Shown here: in pieces, positions 7,084-14,119 of the stretch
How the letters are laid out: every line of letters starts with the position of its first letter
How positions within the stretch are numbered: the first letter of the stretch is position 1
Source of the DNA: JAAYHC01 sp964483175
Lineage (GTDB): Bacteria; Bacillota; UBA5301
DNA length: 24,063 bases
Reading direction: 5' to 3'
NCBI GenBank assembly: GCA_964483175.1
Contig: CAZAAT010000034.1
Location: forward strand, 1 to 24,063
Notes under the pieces: generated by a model
Databases searched by the model: none
What the model was told of the DNA's origin: nothing
The model's input: the letters and a program-made list of their open reading frames with translations, nothing else
Program-made: the position numbers and the translations under genes

Positions 7084-7866
7084 ATGCCTGAAGCCACGAC
7101 TCCGGCTGTGAAAATCACTAATGTTAGTCTGATCTACCATTCGCCGGATGGAGAAACCGAAGCTCTCAAAGATATCTCACTTTCGGTTAAACCAAAGGAG
7201 TTTATCAGTATCGTTGGGCCAAGCGGGTGTGGCAAAAGTACATTGCTTTCGCTCATTGCCGGGCTGATCAAGCCAACTTCAGGTAGCATTGAAATTGAAG
7301 GCAGCAAGGTAGATGGACCGTCCCCGAAAGTCGGCTACATGCTGCAGCAGGATTATCTGTTTCCATGGCGGACCGTCATGGAAAATGCCCTGATTGGCTT
7401 GGAGATTATGGGCAAGCGCAATCGTCATAGTCGACAAGCAGTTGGAGAATTACTGTCGGCTTACGGTCTTGCCGGATTTGAAAATCATTATCCCCGGCAA
7501 CTATCCGGCGGGATGAGACAGCGAGTGGCTTTAGTGCGAACCATGGCCACCAATCCGGATATTTGTCTGCTTGATGAACCTTTTGGAGCTCTCGATTATC
7601 AAACCAGGTTGTTCATCGAGGAAGAAGTGGGTCGAATTTTACGGGAGAATGAGAAGACAGTTATCTTAGTCACCCATGATATCTCCGAAGCAATCGCGAT
7701 GTCGGACCGGGTAGTTGTCTTAAGTAGGCGTCCAGCGACTATTGTGGCTGAACACCAAATTGAGCTCGGATTGAAAAAACGGTCGGCTTTATCAGCCCGT
7801 AATGAAGCTCCGGAGTTTAAGACGTACTTCCGCGAAATTTGGAAGGAGCTTGATGTACATGCGTAA
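7084..7866 (+). CDS. NitT/TauT-type ABC transporter ATP-binding protein
   Basis: A 260-residue cytoplasmic ATPase of the SsuB/TauB group that powers the importer. Walker A GPSGCGKST is at residues 45-53 (K51), the Q-loop is near Q88-Q89, the ABC signature LSGGMRQ is at 140-146, Walker B ICLLDE ends at E165, the D-loop is GALD (168-171) and the switch histidine is H198 in VTHD. All catalytic residues are present. AAAGGAGGAG lies just upstream of the ATG start. The stop codon overlaps the start of the permease gene, so the two are translationally coupled. The order binding protein, ATPase, permease is standard for this transporter type. Confidence 0.93.
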   Translation: MPEATTPAVKITNVSLIYHSPDGETEALKDISLSVKPKEFISIVGPSGCGKSTLLSLIAGLIKPTSGSIEIEGSKVDGPSPKVGYMLQQDYLFPWRTVMENALIGLEIMGKRNRHSRQAVGELLSAYGLAGFENHYPRQLSGGMRQRVALVRTMATNPDICLLDEPFGALDYQTRLFIEEEVGRILRENEKTVILVTHDISEAIAMSDRVVVLSRRPATIVAEHQIELGLKKRSALSARNEAPEFKTYFREIWKELDVHA

Positions 7867-8680
7867 CAAAGAAATCGCTATAACACCATATAGTCAAGCG
7901 CACTTGGCCTATCTTGGCAGGGTCAAACGCTATCGCCAACTAATCCTGGTTGCTCGCGTGGCTGTTTTAGTGGCTATCATTTTTCTATGGGAGCTTTCCG
8001 CCCGGATGGGCTGGGTCGACACCTTCGCGGTCAGCAGTCCTTCACGAGTAATGACTACCTTGTATAGGATGGCACTCGATGGCAGTTTGTATTATCACAC
8101 TTGGATCACAGTTTGGGAGACGACCATCGGGTTTACGGTTGGAACACTCAGCGGTGCGGCTATAGCGATCATCTTATGGTGGTCAAATACTTTGTCTAAG
8201 GTGATGGATCCGTACATCGTCGTTTTGAACAGCATACCTAAAGTAGCATTAGGACCATTGTTTATCGTTTGGATGGGGAACGGGATGTCTGCGATTATCG
8301 CCATGGCCTTGGCTATTGCGGTAATTGTGACGATAATGATGGTCTACAGTGGCTTTCAAAATGTTGATCGTAATTATCTCAAACTGCTGGAGACATTCGG
8401 GGCCACAAAAGGGCAGATGCTACGCAAAGTCATTTTACCGGCAAGTGTCCCGACTATCGTCTCTGCGCTCAAGGTCAACGTAGGTATGTCCTTAGTAGGT
8501 GCGATTATGGGCGAGTTCTTAGTGAGTAAAGCCGGGCTAGGGTTCTTAATTGTCTATGGTGGTCAGGTCTTTAAAATGGATCTGATTATTACCGGGGTGG
8601 TAGTTCTCTGTATAGTTAGCGCGCTCCTCTACTATGTGGTATCGTTCTTGGAAAACCGCTTATTGCGCTGGCAAGAGTAG
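7853..8680 (+). CDS. NitT/TauT-type ABC transporter permease
   Basis: A membrane component of the importer, 275 residues from the ATG at 7853. I chose this start, or the ATG at 7859, because AGGAG at 7844-7848 is directly upstream; an upstream in-frame ATG at 7802 lies deep in the ATPase gene and has no such site. About six hydrophobic segments are visible, the first around residues 29-46. The EAA loop that contacts the ATPase is LETFGATKGQMLRKVILPASVP, followed by SALKVNVGMSLVGAIMGEF, which is typical of SsuC/TauC permeases. It overlaps the ATPase gene by 14 bases (8 if the second ATG is used). It ends the transporter operon; a 163-base structured leader separates it from the peptidase genes. 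Confidence 0.92.
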   Translation: MYMRNKEIAITPYSQAHLAYLGRVKRYRQLILVARVAVLVAIIFLWELSARMGWVDTFAVSSPSRVMTTLYRMALDGSLYYHTWITVWETTIGFTVGTLSGAAIAIILWWSNTLSKVMDPYIVVLNSIPKVALGPLFIVWMGNGMSAIIAMALAIAVIVTIMMVYSGFQNVDRNYLKLLETFGATKGQMLRKVILPASVPTIVSALKVNVGMSLVGAIMGEFLVSKAGLGFLIVYGGQVFKMDLIITGVVVLCIVSALLYYVVSFLENRLLRWQE

Positions 8681-8738
8681 TTTTAACAGAGCGTTCCAAG
8701 CGAAAAGGGGATTGAACCCAGACTAGCGAAACACCTAT

Positions 8739-8766
8739 AACGGGCTCTTCGCAAGGAGAGTCCGTT
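8739..8766 (+). other. 12-bp hairpin with GCAA tetraloop in the M42 leader
   Basis: The arms 8739-8750 and 8755-8766 pair over 12 positions, including two G-U pairs, and close on a GCAA (GNRA-type) tetraloop. It stands in the leader between the permease and the first peptidase gene, with no T tract. It could be the receptor part of a regulatory RNA or the processed 3' end of the transporter mRNA. Confidence 0.6.
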
Positions 8767-8803
8767 AGCCGTTTTGATGTAGCATAGCGAAGATTGTGTA
8801 GGG

Positions 8804-8845
8804 TAGGCTAACTCAAGACTATAGCCTAAAGGGGGCTAATTTTTT
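8804..8845 (+). promoter_or_regulatory. Candidate attenuator: mutually exclusive hairpins before M42 genes
   Basis: TAGGCTA (8804-8810) pairs perfectly with TAGCCTA (8822-8828). The same segment can instead pair TAGCC (8822-8826) with GGCTA (8834-8838), followed by TTTTTT at 8840-8845. The second form resembles a short terminator and also covers the ribosome binding site AGGGGG. The TTG start at 8844 lies inside the T tract. Two exclusive structures of this kind suggest a switch, but the stems are short and I recognise no known riboswitch class. Confidence 0.45.
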
Positions 8846-9893
8846 GGAGATAAAGAAATTCTTAGTTGAAACATCACAAGCACCGGGACCTTCAGGGTAT
8901 GAGTCGCTAGTAGGCGAAATTTTTTCCCGCTACATCCGTGATTACGCGGATGAGGTCTCAACTGACGCATTAGGTAATGTTGTTGCAGTTCGCAGGGGGG
9001 CTAGGCCGGATAGCCCAAAAGTAATGCTTGCCGGTCATATTGATGAAATCGGTTTGTTAATCACGAAAATTGAAAGTGGCGGCTTTCTGCGTTTCACCAA
9101 AATTGGCGGCATTGATCAGCGAACCTTGTTGGCGCAAGAGGTAATTATTCACGGGAAGCAGCCGCTGAAAGGGGTTATAGGGGCTAAACCACCGCATATC
9201 CAAGAACCTGGAGAACGCAAAAAATCTGTTCCAATCGAGGAGCTTTTTATCGATACCGGTTTGGCCAAGGATAAGGTGGAGCAAATCGTTAGTGTTGGCG
9301 ATATCGCGACCATCGGCCGGACCGTGGTTGAGCTGCACGACGGTATTGTCGCCGGCAAGGCCTTCGATGATCGAGCCGGCGCGGCGGTAATTATTGCTTG
9401 CTTCCGAGAACTTGCCCGCTTAAAGACAAGTGTATCCGTTTATGGTGTGGCTACCGTCCAAGAAGAATTGGGCACCAGAGGCGCCCGGACCTCGGCTTAT
9501 GCAATTCAACCGGATATTGGTATTGGCATCGATGTTACCTTTGCTGACCGCGATGATGTGCTAGAGGAACGGGCAAAATTGGGTAAAGGTCCGGCAATCG
9601 CCATCGGGCCACAAGTTCACCCACTGATCTATCAACAGATGGTTCAAATTGCGGAGAAACGAGGGGTTCCATACCAGATTGACCCATCACCCTCTCCGTT
9701 TGGGACTGATACCGCGCCGATCCAAGTTTCACGGGCCGGCACAGCATCAATCTTGATTTCAGTTCCGCTCAGATACATGCATACATCGGTGGAAACTCTA
9801 TCGCTAAGGGATATCGAGGCATCCGGCCGGTTGTTGGCAGAGTTTATTGCTGGTCTTGATGATCAGTTCGTGGAGGGGTTATCATGCTTTTAA
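8844..9893 (+). CDS. M42 family metallo-aminopeptidase (first of three)
   Basis: A 349-residue di-zinc or di-cobalt aminopeptidase of the M42 (TET/FrvX/YsdC) family, which forms large dodecameric shells that trim peptides to amino acids in the cytoplasm. Metal and catalytic positions are present: H65 and D67 in GHIDEIG, the DDR pair at 175-176, catalytic E207-E208 in QEELG, D230 in IDVTF and H313 in YMHTSVE. It starts at TTG with AGGGGG about 8 bases upstream. Some M42 members were once annotated as cellulases, but the fold and motifs here are those of peptidases. The gene overlaps the next M42 gene by 10 bases. Substrate preference (Leu-, Glu- or Lys-type) cannot be assigned from motifs alone. 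Confidence 0.93.
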   Translation: MEIKKFLVETSQAPGPSGYESLVGEIFSRYIRDYADEVSTDALGNVVAVRRGARPDSPKVMLAGHIDEIGLLITKIESGGFLRFTKIGGIDQRTLLAQEVIIHGKQPLKGVIGAKPPHIQEPGERKKSVPIEELFIDTGLAKDKVEQIVSVGDIATIGRTVVELHDGIVAGKAFDDRAGAAVIIACFRELARLKTSVSVYGVATVQEELGTRGARTSAYAIQPDIGIGIDVTFADRDDVLEERAKLGKGPAIAIGPQVHPLIYQQMVQIAEKRGVPYQIDPSPSPFGTDTAPIQVSRAGTASILISVPLRYMHTSVETLSLRDIEASGRLLAEFIAGLDDQFVEGLSCF

Positions 9894-10912
9894 AGCAGCT
9901 TAGTGATGCTATCGGTGTTAGCAGCCGGGAAGGAGAGGTTAGGGATCTACTCCGCGGATATTTGGCGAGTTCTGTAGGGCGGATGGTTACTGACCGCTTA
10001 GGTAATCTTTTCTGCTACAAGAATTGGGATGCCGGCAGCCCAAAGATTCTGCTTACAGCCCATATGGATGAGGTTGGCCTAATGGTCACCAAAATAGAGA
10101 AGGATGGCTTTGTACGATTTAAGTCGGTGGGCAGCATAGACCCGAGAGTATTGGTGAGTAAACCGGTAGTGATTGGTCCGCAGAAAGTTGCTGGAGTAAT
10201 TGGAGCTAAACCAATCCATCTGCAAGAGCCAGATGAGCGGAAAAAAGCCTTGGATTATAAAGATTTATACATCGACCTGGGAGTCAGTAGTGATGAAGAA
10301 GCCAAAAAGTTGGTGGGATTGGGAGATTTGATCGGCTTTGCAACCCAATGCGAGGAATTATTGGACGGGGTGGTAAAAGGCAAAGCCTTCGATGACCGTG
10401 CCGGGTGTTATGTATTAGCCGAGGTTTTGCGGCAGACGCAAACTTCTTTTGCTGTGGTCGGGGTTTTTACCGTCCAAGAGGAAGTTGGCGTTAGAGGAGC
10501 GGAGGTTGTCGGCAATACTCTCCAGCCAGATCTGGCGATTGTTTTGGAAGGCACTACGGCGGCAGATGTTCCGGAGATTGAGGAACACTGCCAAAGTACT
10601 AAGCTAGGCGGTGGTCCGGCGCTTACGTTGATGGATCGGTTGGTGTTGGCGCACCGCCCGACGGTTAAGCTGCTAACTCGGCTCGCCGATGAGCTGGGTC
10701 TTCCGGTTCAGTTCCGGCGCAGCGCCGCCGGGGCTACGGAAGGCGGGGTGCTGGAGCGTGGTAATACCGGTCTGCCGACGGTGGTGATTTCGGTTCCGTG
10801 CCGGTATATTCACTCACCGGTCAGTCTGGTCAGTAGACGTGATCTTGAAGCAACGATAAAGTTAGTCCTAGCGCTCTTAGATTATTTGCACAAAGAGGGG
10901 GTTCCAGCATGA
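9884..10912 (+). CDS. M42 family metallo-aminopeptidase (second, LEGT variant)
   Basis: A 342-residue member of the same family. Metal ligands: H60 and D62 in AHMDEVG, the DDR motif at 170-172, catalytic E199-E200 in QEEVG and H310 in RYIHSP. It differs from its two neighbours in two places. The aspartate of DVT is replaced by glutamate (E222 in VLEGT), and the residues after the last histidine read SPVS, lacking the glutamate of TSVE or TPTE. The segment corresponding to GGTDAGP also reads GATEGGV. These changes suggest a different substrate pocket but leave the metal site intact. It overlaps the first gene by 10 bases and the third by 4, so all three are probably translated in step. Confidence 0.92.
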   Translation: MLLKQLSDAIGVSSREGEVRDLLRGYLASSVGRMVTDRLGNLFCYKNWDAGSPKILLTAHMDEVGLMVTKIEKDGFVRFKSVGSIDPRVLVSKPVVIGPQKVAGVIGAKPIHLQEPDERKKALDYKDLYIDLGVSSDEEAKKLVGLGDLIGFATQCEELLDGVVKGKAFDDRAGCYVLAEVLRQTQTSFAVVGVFTVQEEVGVRGAEVVGNTLQPDLAIVLEGTTAADVPEIEEHCQSTKLGGGPALTLMDRLVLAHRPTVKLLTRLADELGLPVQFRRSAAGATEGGVLERGNTGLPTVVISVPCRYIHSPVSLVSRRDLEATIKLVLALLDYLHKEGVPA

Positions 10913-11910
10913 AAGAATTGGTAAAGCAACTCAGCCAAACCTATGGGCCATCAGGTCACGAAGAACAGATCCGGGAAGTCATCAAAAGCCTGGTGGAGCC
11001 ATATTGTGATGAGCTTACCACCGATACTCTCGGCAACTTGATAGCCCATAAAAAAGGCCCGGGAGCCAAGATTATGTTGGCTGCGCATATGGATGAGATT
11101 GGAGTAATGATTACCGACGTAGATGATCAGGGCTTTTTACGTTTTACGCGAGTAGGCGGATTATCCCCGCACCTGTTGCTTGGGCAGCGGATGGTATTTG
11201 CAAACGGTGTGGTCGGAGTTTTTGGCCATGAGAAACTCGATGATATCAAAGACCTCAAATTTGACAAAATGTACCTTGATATTGGCGCGCGTTCGAAGGA
11301 GGAGGCTCTAAATCGCGTTAACCTCGGGGATGTTGCTGTTTTTGATCGAGAACTTGCCGCCGCCGGAGATATCTTGACCGGTAAGGCACTTGATAACCGA
11401 GCCGGATGTGCGGTGTTGATCAAGACCTTGCAAGAACTGGCGGCCGGACCTAACGACATTTATGCCGTCTTTACCGTCCAAGAAGAACTCGGTACCCGGG
11501 GAGCCAAAACCAGCGCCTATGGTATCGAGCCTGATCTCGGTTTGGCTGTCGATGTGACTTTAGTTGGCGATACTCCCAAGGCTCCAACGAACGCTGTCTG
11601 CCTTGGCAAAGGGCCTACCATCAAAGTCAAGGATGCTTTAGTGATGGCTCATCCACAGGTCAAACAGGCTTTGGTAGAGGTTGCTAAAAGTAATGCAATT
11701 CCATATCAGTTTGAGATCCTGGATACTGGAGGAACTGATGCCGGGCCCATTCACTTGAGCAAATCCGGAGTCAGATCGGGCGGAGTTTCGGTACCATGCC
11801 GCTATGTGCATACCCCGACCGAGATGGTTTCCCTAACCGACCTTGAGCATGCGGTTAGCTTACTTAAAGCGTTTTTAGTTACCCCGCTTGAAACAGGAAT
11901 AGGGGTTTGA
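10909..11910 (+). CDS. M42 family metallo-aminopeptidase (third)
   Basis: A 333-residue M42 aminopeptidase. Metal and catalytic residues are H60 and D62 in AHMDEIG, D162 in LDNRAG, E192-E193 in QEELG, D215 in VDVT and H301 in YVHTPTE. The PDZ-like insertion (about 70-155) is present, as in its neighbours. The ATG start overlaps the preceding stop in an ATGA junction. The DVT and HTPTE motifs place it closer to the first copy than to the second. Tandem M42 trios also occur in Thermotoga, and archaeal TET paralogs can co-assemble, so hetero-oligomers are possible here. A short gap with a strong AGGAGG site leads to folE2. Confidence 0.93.
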   Translation: MKELVKQLSQTYGPSGHEEQIREVIKSLVEPYCDELTTDTLGNLIAHKKGPGAKIMLAAHMDEIGVMITDVDDQGFLRFTRVGGLSPHLLLGQRMVFANGVVGVFGHEKLDDIKDLKFDKMYLDIGARSKEEALNRVNLGDVAVFDRELAAAGDILTGKALDNRAGCAVLIKTLQELAAGPNDIYAVFTVQEELGTRGAKTSAYGIEPDLGLAVDVTLVGDTPKAPTNAVCLGKGPTIKVKDALVMAHPQVKQALVEVAKSNAIPYQFEILDTGGTDAGPIHLSKSGVRSGGVSVPCRYVHTPTEMVSLTDLEHAVSLLKAFLVTPLETGIGV

Positions 11911-11947
11911 TAGACGAATTGTTTCCTTCAGGAGGTCGGACGATCAA

Positions 11948-12733
11948 ATGAAGGATGTACAAAATTCTCTAGATCATCGTGGCATCACGATCCAAAAAGT
12001 AGGGGTTAAGGACCTTCGCTTACCACTACTAATTGTAGAGCGCGCAGGCGATGTTCAGCAAGTATTGGCCAATGTCACCATGACGGCTAATTTACCCCAC
12101 CAATTTAAAGGAACGCACATGAGCCGGTTTATCGAAGTCTTGATGACTTGGAGTCGAGCCGGCTTATCTGCTAAATCATTTAAGAAACTGCTTAGTGAAG
12201 TGAGGACTAAGTTAGCCGCGCAAAGAGTCGAGATTAGTATGCAGTTTAAATATTTTGTCGGCTTGGTCGCACCGGTCAGTGGCAGCCCTAGCCTATTAGA
12301 TATTGATTGTGAATTTACAGCCTCATTATACAAGGAACGTTTTGATTTTATTCTCGGTGTAAGGCTTCCCTTCACCTCAGTTTGTCCATGCAGCAAGGAA
12401 ATTTCTGCGTATGGGGCTCATAACCAGCGGGTCTTGGTTTCGACGCGTTTGCGAACCCGGCCCGGAGAATATTTGTGGATCGAGGATGTTCTGGATTTAA
12501 TCAAAGATGTCGGAAGTTGTCAGGTTTACCCTTTGCTTAAGCGCGAGGACGAGAAATATGTGACCGAGCGCGCCTATGAAAACCCGAAGTTCGTCGAAGA
12601 TATCTTGCGAGATTCTGTTCTAGCTCTGCGGACCGATCCGCGGATCACCTGGTTTGAAGTACATTGTGAGAGCTTCGAGTCGATCCATAATCATAGCGTA
12701 TACGCTTACCATACCGAGTCGACCAAGAGCTAA
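11948..12733 (+). CDS. folE2: GTP cyclohydrolase IB (FolE2)
   Basis: A 261-residue enzyme that converts GTP to 7,8-dihydroneopterin triphosphate, the first step of folate synthesis and of the queuosine-type pathways. FolE2 is the prokaryotic type IB enzyme that does not depend strictly on zinc, unlike FolE. Signatures are GTHMSRF at 55-61 and TSVCPCSKEIS with the active-site cysteine (C146 or C148), followed by AYGAHNQR. The C-terminal part carries RAYENPKFVED and the ending FEVHCESFESIHNHSVYA, which are also typical. AGGAGG is about 12 bases before the ATG. It is the last gene on this strand before a strong bidirectional terminator, 37 bases after the M42 trio. Confidence 0.95.
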   Translation: MKDVQNSLDHRGITIQKVGVKDLRLPLLIVERAGDVQQVLANVTMTANLPHQFKGTHMSRFIEVLMTWSRAGLSAKSFKKLLSEVRTKLAAQRVEISMQFKYFVGLVAPVSGSPSLLDIDCEFTASLYKERFDFILGVRLPFTSVCPCSKEISAYGAHNQRVLVSTRLRTRPGEYLWIEDVLDLIKDVGSCQVYPLLKREDEKYVTERAYENPKFVEDILRDSVLALRTDPRITWFEVHCESFESIHNHSVYAYHTESTKS

Positions 12734-12738
12734 TAGAT

Positions 12739-12774
12739 GTCAAAAAGGATGCACTTTCGCGCATCCTTTTTGAC
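12739..12774. terminator. Strong bidirectional terminator between folE2 and spoVT
   Basis: A perfect 14-bp inverted repeat (12739-12752 with 12761-12774, 8-base loop) contains five As on one arm and five Ts on the other. It can therefore end transcripts from both directions. It begins 6 bases after the folE2 stop and about 94 bases past the spoVT stop on the other strand. Confidence 0.9.
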
Positions 12775-12867
12775 TATGGGCTTGTGGGGGAGGAAAAGGA
12801 ATCTTTTTGTTTCAGCCCTGTTCCGATATTAGTTATCTCCGGTTGGGCGGTTTTTATGTACACTTTT

Positions 12868-13395
12868 TTATCCTAACTGTTTGGCCAGAAAACTAGCGGC
12901 TGTACTGCAGAGCTTGGCTTCTAGTTCTGATTGTTTTTTGGTCTTGGACAGCATTACCACGCCGCCGAGCATTTCGCCTTCGTGGATAATCGGCACCAAT
13001 ACTTGGCTCCGTGAAGAAAACCCTTCGACCGGAAAATCCTCCTGCTCTTCGTTGGAGATATATGTTTGTTTGGTCGCCAGAAGATTGCGCACGGATTCGG
13101 TTACGATTTTTCCGAGCAGGCTCTTTTTGGGGGCACCATTGACCGCAATTATTTCATCTTCATCGATGATCGCGGTAATGTTGCCGGTGGATTCTGACAA
13201 CGAATCAGCGTATTCTTGGGCGTAATCACTGAGATCTCCCATCGGAGCATATTTTTTAAAGATGATTTCGCCATTGCGGTCGGTGAAAATCTCCAAAGGG
13301 TCATTTTCCCTGATACGCAGCGTTCGCCGGATTTCTTTGGGGATGACAACTCGGCCTAGATCATCTATTCGACGTACTATACCCGTAGCTTTCAT
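12868..13395 (-). CDS. spoVT: SpoVT, AbrB-family stage V sporulation regulator
   Basis: A 175-residue forespore transcription factor that tunes late sigma-G genes, including SASP genes and germination functions. The N-terminal swapped-hairpin DNA-binding domain reads MKATGIVRRIDDLGRVVIPKEIRRTLRI (residues 1-28), diagnostic of SpoVT and AbrB. The C-terminal half (about 55-175) is the GAF-like domain of SpoVT, with SRSQVLVPIIHEGEMLGGVVM. I chose the ATG at 13395 because GGGAGGG lies 7 bases upstream and the protein then aligns from the family's MKATG start. The frame stays open further upstream to 13518, but that extension has no family similarity. It lies downstream of two SASP genes, which fits its known role. 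Confidence 0.95.
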   Translation of the reverse strand: MKATGIVRRIDDLGRVVIPKEIRRTLRIRENDPLEIFTDRNGEIIFKKYAPMGDLSDYAQEYADSLSESTGNITAIIDEDEIIAVNGAPKKSLLGKIVTESVRNLLATKQTYISNEEQEDFPVEGFSSRSQVLVPIIHEGEMLGGVVMLSKTKKQSELEAKLCSTAASFLAKQLG

Positions 13396-13480
13396 CCGGC
13401 ATCCCTCCCTAGAATGTGTGGTTTTGCCTTTAGTCTTAGCTACTGGCTCTCCTGCCCATGCTAGAACATTTTCCCTGCTA

Positions 13481-13507
13481 TAAACCCCGCATAGCATGCG
13501 GGGTTTA
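13481..13507 (-). terminator. Hairpin after the SASP gene
   Basis: A perfect 12-bp stem (13481-13492 with 13496-13507) closes on a 3-base loop, GC-rich with AAACCCC/GGGGTTT ends. It lies 10 bases past the SASP stop on the minus strand. The T run is only three bases, so termination may be partial and allow read-through to spoVT. Confidence 0.6.
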
Positions 13508-13517
13508 GTTGGCAGCA

Positions 13518-13835
13518 TTAGAATTGATCAGGTTTTGGCTTTTGTTGCATTAGCTTTTCGGTTTCAGCCTGGAAAGTTTGTTGAAACGAATCGCGGACAT
13601 CAGCGGTAACCTGATCGATTAGGGCTGCTTCGGCGGCAGCAATCATCTTACGCACCATGTGCCCACCGACAGCGCCACATTCGCGAGCGGTTAGGTTGCC
13701 CCAGTACCCATCCTGAATCTTGCTCATATCGATTCCTAGTTCGTTGGCAACCTCATATTTCATCTGGTCCAGGGCTTGTGCCGCTTCCGGAACAACTTTG
13801 CGGTTATTGGATTTTGAACCTTGAGCCAGATTCAC
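13518..13835 (-). CDS. Alpha/beta-type small acid-soluble spore protein (SASP), long form
   Basis: About 105 residues. SASPs saturate spore DNA, shift it toward an A-like form and protect it from UV and heat damage. They are degraded by the GPR protease at germination. The family core is clear: VVPEAAQALDQMKYEVANELGI, which contains the GPR cleavage region, then GYWGNLTARECGAVGGHMVRKMI. A tail of about 35 residues extends beyond the usual end and is rich in Q and E. Two adjacent GTG codons (13838 and 13835) overlap or crowd the AGGAGG at 13838-13843. A CTG at 13829 has ideal 8-base spacing and would give MAQGSKSNN, close to known SASP starts. The true start is therefore uncertain by a few residues. 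A forespore-type promoter candidate lies upstream. Confidence 0.9.
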   Translation of the reverse strand: MNLAQGSKSNNRKVVPEAAQALDQMKYEVANELGIDMSKIQDGYWGNLTARECGAVGGHMVRKMIAAAEAALIDQVTADVRDSFQQTFQAETEKLMQQKPKPDQF

Positions 13836-13864
13836 CACCTCCTCGGCTATGCTGCCTATATTAT

Positions 13865-13894
13865 AGGATTTCCCCGGCCGTCAATAGCGCATAC
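13865..13894 (-). promoter_or_regulatory. Candidate forespore (sigma-F/sigma-G type) promoter for the SASP
   Basis: On the minus strand GTATG (13894-13890) and GGAAATCCT (13873-13865) are 16 bases apart. They match the forespore -35 GYATA type and the sigma-F -10 pattern GGNNANNNT. The start of transcription would fall about 20 bases before the SASP start. SASP genes are normally forespore-expressed, which supports the call, but short motifs such as these can arise by chance. Confidence 0.4.
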
Positions 13895-13906
13895 TGGCAA
13901 CTTCAG

Positions 13907-14089
13907 TTACCCTTTTTCCCGTTGGTTAACCAGGGCTTCTTGTCCACGCTTGATCATCTCTCGCACCACCAGGCCAACTTCTTTGGTGGTCACTGCTTCC
14001 CAGCCTTGTTCTTCGATTTTATCAGCAATTCCCAGTTCCCTCGCGACCTCCATCTTCAGCCGTTCGGAGGCAAAGCGACCTCGTGCCAT
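13907..14089 (-). CDS. SspF-like alpha/beta-type small acid-soluble spore protein
   Basis: A 60-residue DNA-binding spore protein resembling SspF of Bacillus. It has a basic N-terminus (MARGRFASERLKMEVARELGI), then GWEAVTTKEVGLVVREMIKRG, the shortened second SASP helix motif. The ATG at 14089 has AGGAGG about 7 bases upstream. It begins only 30 bases after the stop of the LigD polymerase gene, and I see no terminator in between, so it probably belongs to the Ku/LigD transcript. The glycine-rich GGxxxxR motif of major SASPs is replaced by LVVREM, as in the SspF subgroup. It is likely a minor DNA-binding spore protein. Confidence 0.88.
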   Translation of the reverse strand: MARGRFASERLKMEVARELGIADKIEEQGWEAVTTKEVGLVVREMIKRGQEALVNQREKG

Positions 14090-14119
14090 GTTGACACCTC
14101 CTAGCCATAGTCTGTTTCA

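Noticed and set aside
8844..9893. Endoglucanase (CelM-like) function for the M42 proteins
   Set aside because: Older annotations call some M42 members cellulases, but the metal ligands and catalytic Glu pair are those of aminopeptidases.
13410..13420. CATTCTA on the minus strand as a sigma-G -10 box for spoVT
   Set aside because: No suitable -35 box lies 17-18 bases upstream, and transcription would start inside the ribosome binding site.
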